A DNA stretch of 14,430 nt, taken from contig JAGUWA010000199.1 in the NCBI GenBank assembly GCA_020062605.1, positions 1-14,430 of the forward strand. The letters run 5' to 3'. How positions within the stretch are numbered: position 1 is the first letter of the stretch; the number at the start of each line of letters is the position of its first letter. A program made the translations under genes and the position numbers. Below the pieces are notes generated by a model that worked only from the letters and a program-made list of their open reading frames with translations, had not been told where the DNA came from and ran no database searches. Of this stretch, positions 13,841-14,430 are shown one piece after another. This stretch comes from Parvibaculum sp. (GTDB lineage Bacteria > Pseudomonadota > Alphaproteobacteria > Parvibaculales > Parvibaculaceae).

Positions 13841-14112
13841 CCGGGCAGGTCCGCATCCTCGCCGGCTTCAAGCCGCGCAAGCCAGACATCGGCCTCCGCC
13901 TCCGAGACATGACGCCCGCTCGCGCGATACTCGTTCCAGCGCGCCAGCGCCTCCTGCCGGACCTGCTCGCGCTTCTCCTCACGGGCGACATATTCCTCGA
14001 TCGCCTCGCGCATCACCCAATGGGCCGAGCGGCGCCGGAGGGCGGCAAGCCTCTTCACCCGCTCCCTCGTCTCGGCATCGAGCTTGACGCTGGTCGTTGC
14101 TGTCCCGGGCAT
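13837..14112 (-). CDS. CopG/RHH-type antitoxin of the ParE-like pair
   Basis: This 91-residue protein has an N-terminal ribbon-helix-helix DNA-binding domain. TSVKLDAETRERVKRLA is the strand plus first helix, and AHWVMREAIEEYVAREEKRE is the second helix (together about residues 5-45). A charged helical tail (ALARWNEYRASGRHVSEAEA) would wrap the toxin. RHH antitoxins repress their own operon and neutralise ParE. The ATG at 14112 is chosen. The longer form begins at a TTG (14124) and adds only four residues. The ribosome binding site is weak (GGATAAG). An inverted repeat lies 14-41 nt upstream and is a natural autoregulatory operator. The toxin gene follows with a 4-nt overlap. Confidence 0.87.
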   Translation of the reverse strand: MPGTATTSVKLDAETRERVKRLAALRRRSAHWVMREAIEEYVAREEKREQVRQEALARWNEYRASGRHVSEAEADVWLARLEAGEDADLPG

Positions 14113-14125
14113 GATCTTATCCAAA

Positions 14126-14153
14126 GGTGTTACCTATCAACACGATAGGCACC
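14126..14153 (-). promoter_or_regulatory. Candidate autoregulatory operator of the toxin-antitoxin operon
   Basis: CCTATC (14133-14138) and GATAGG (14144-14149) form a 6-bp inverted repeat with a 5-nt spacer. GGTG (14126-14129) and CACC (14150-14153) extend the dyad with a 3-nt bulge. Its location directly upstream of the RHH antitoxin gene is where such proteins usually bind. A precise promoter could not be assigned. Confidence 0.5.
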
Positions 14154-14172
14154 AAAGCTGGAAAGACCAAGG

Positions 14173-14200
14173 AAAAAGGAGAGAAGTTATCCTTCTCTCC
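14173..14200 (-). terminator. Rho-independent terminator of ettA
   Basis: On the minus strand GGAGAGAAG pairs with CTTCTCTCC (14192-14200 with 14178-14186) across a 5-nt loop. Five T residues (14177-14173) follow. It lies 10 nt after the ettA stop codon and insulates the downstream toxin-antitoxin operon. Confidence 0.88.
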
Positions 14201-14210
14201 CCCTTCGAAA

Positions 14211-14430
<220 letters not shown>

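Overview
The window looks like a stretch of GC-rich alphaproteobacterial chromosome. The evidence is a methionine synthase split into two genes beside metF and an ArsR/methyltransferase-fusion regulator, a PAS_5-type single-domain protein, an MlaA/MlaC pair and EttA. A Hyphomicrobiales or Parvibaculum-like source is my inference, not something I could test. There are no tRNA or rRNA genes, CRISPR arrays, insertion sequences or phage genes. No gene-free stretch exceeds about 300 bases, and the larger gaps hold the regulatory signals listed.

Layout. (1) 1-650: the 3' part of an NADPH:quinone oxidoreductase-type gene. A probable 26-residue membrane protein (895-975) follows, with its own ribosome binding site and a strong terminator. 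(2) 6911-1074, minus strand: a methyl-cycle operon in the order sahR-like regulator, metF, metH1 (homocysteine domain), metH2 (folate, cobalamin and reactivation domains). It reads from one promoter whose -10/spacer region is covered by a 20-bp near-palindrome, the likely operator of the regulator. MetF makes 5-methyl-THF. MetH2 passes the methyl group through cobalamin to homocysteine held by MetH1. The regulator probably senses S-adenosylhomocysteine, the product of SAM-dependent methylation. (3) 7151-8726, plus strand: mlaA and mlaC, for outer-membrane phospholipid transport, closed by a strong terminator.

(4) 8784-11711: a mixed accessory stretch. It holds an intergenic three-unit 11-bp direct repeat resembling a PHO box with no obvious target gene, a GNAT-like protein (minus), a PAS_5 protein (plus) and an MFS transporter (plus). 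The transporter's candidate promoter has a perfect 9-bp inverted repeat between its -35 and -10. (5) 13371-11743, minus: a soluble hybrid histidine kinase, convergent with the MFS gene. (6) 14112-13550, minus: a CopG/RHH-ParE toxin-antitoxin pair with an ATGA overlap. (7) 14430-14211, minus: the 3' end of ettA with its terminator.

I did not find a clearly novel multi-gene system. The best leads are the autoregulated split-MetH operon, the small membrane protein, an MlaA without a lipidation cysteine, the orphan PHO-like repeat, and the MFS operator whose repressor is not in the window.
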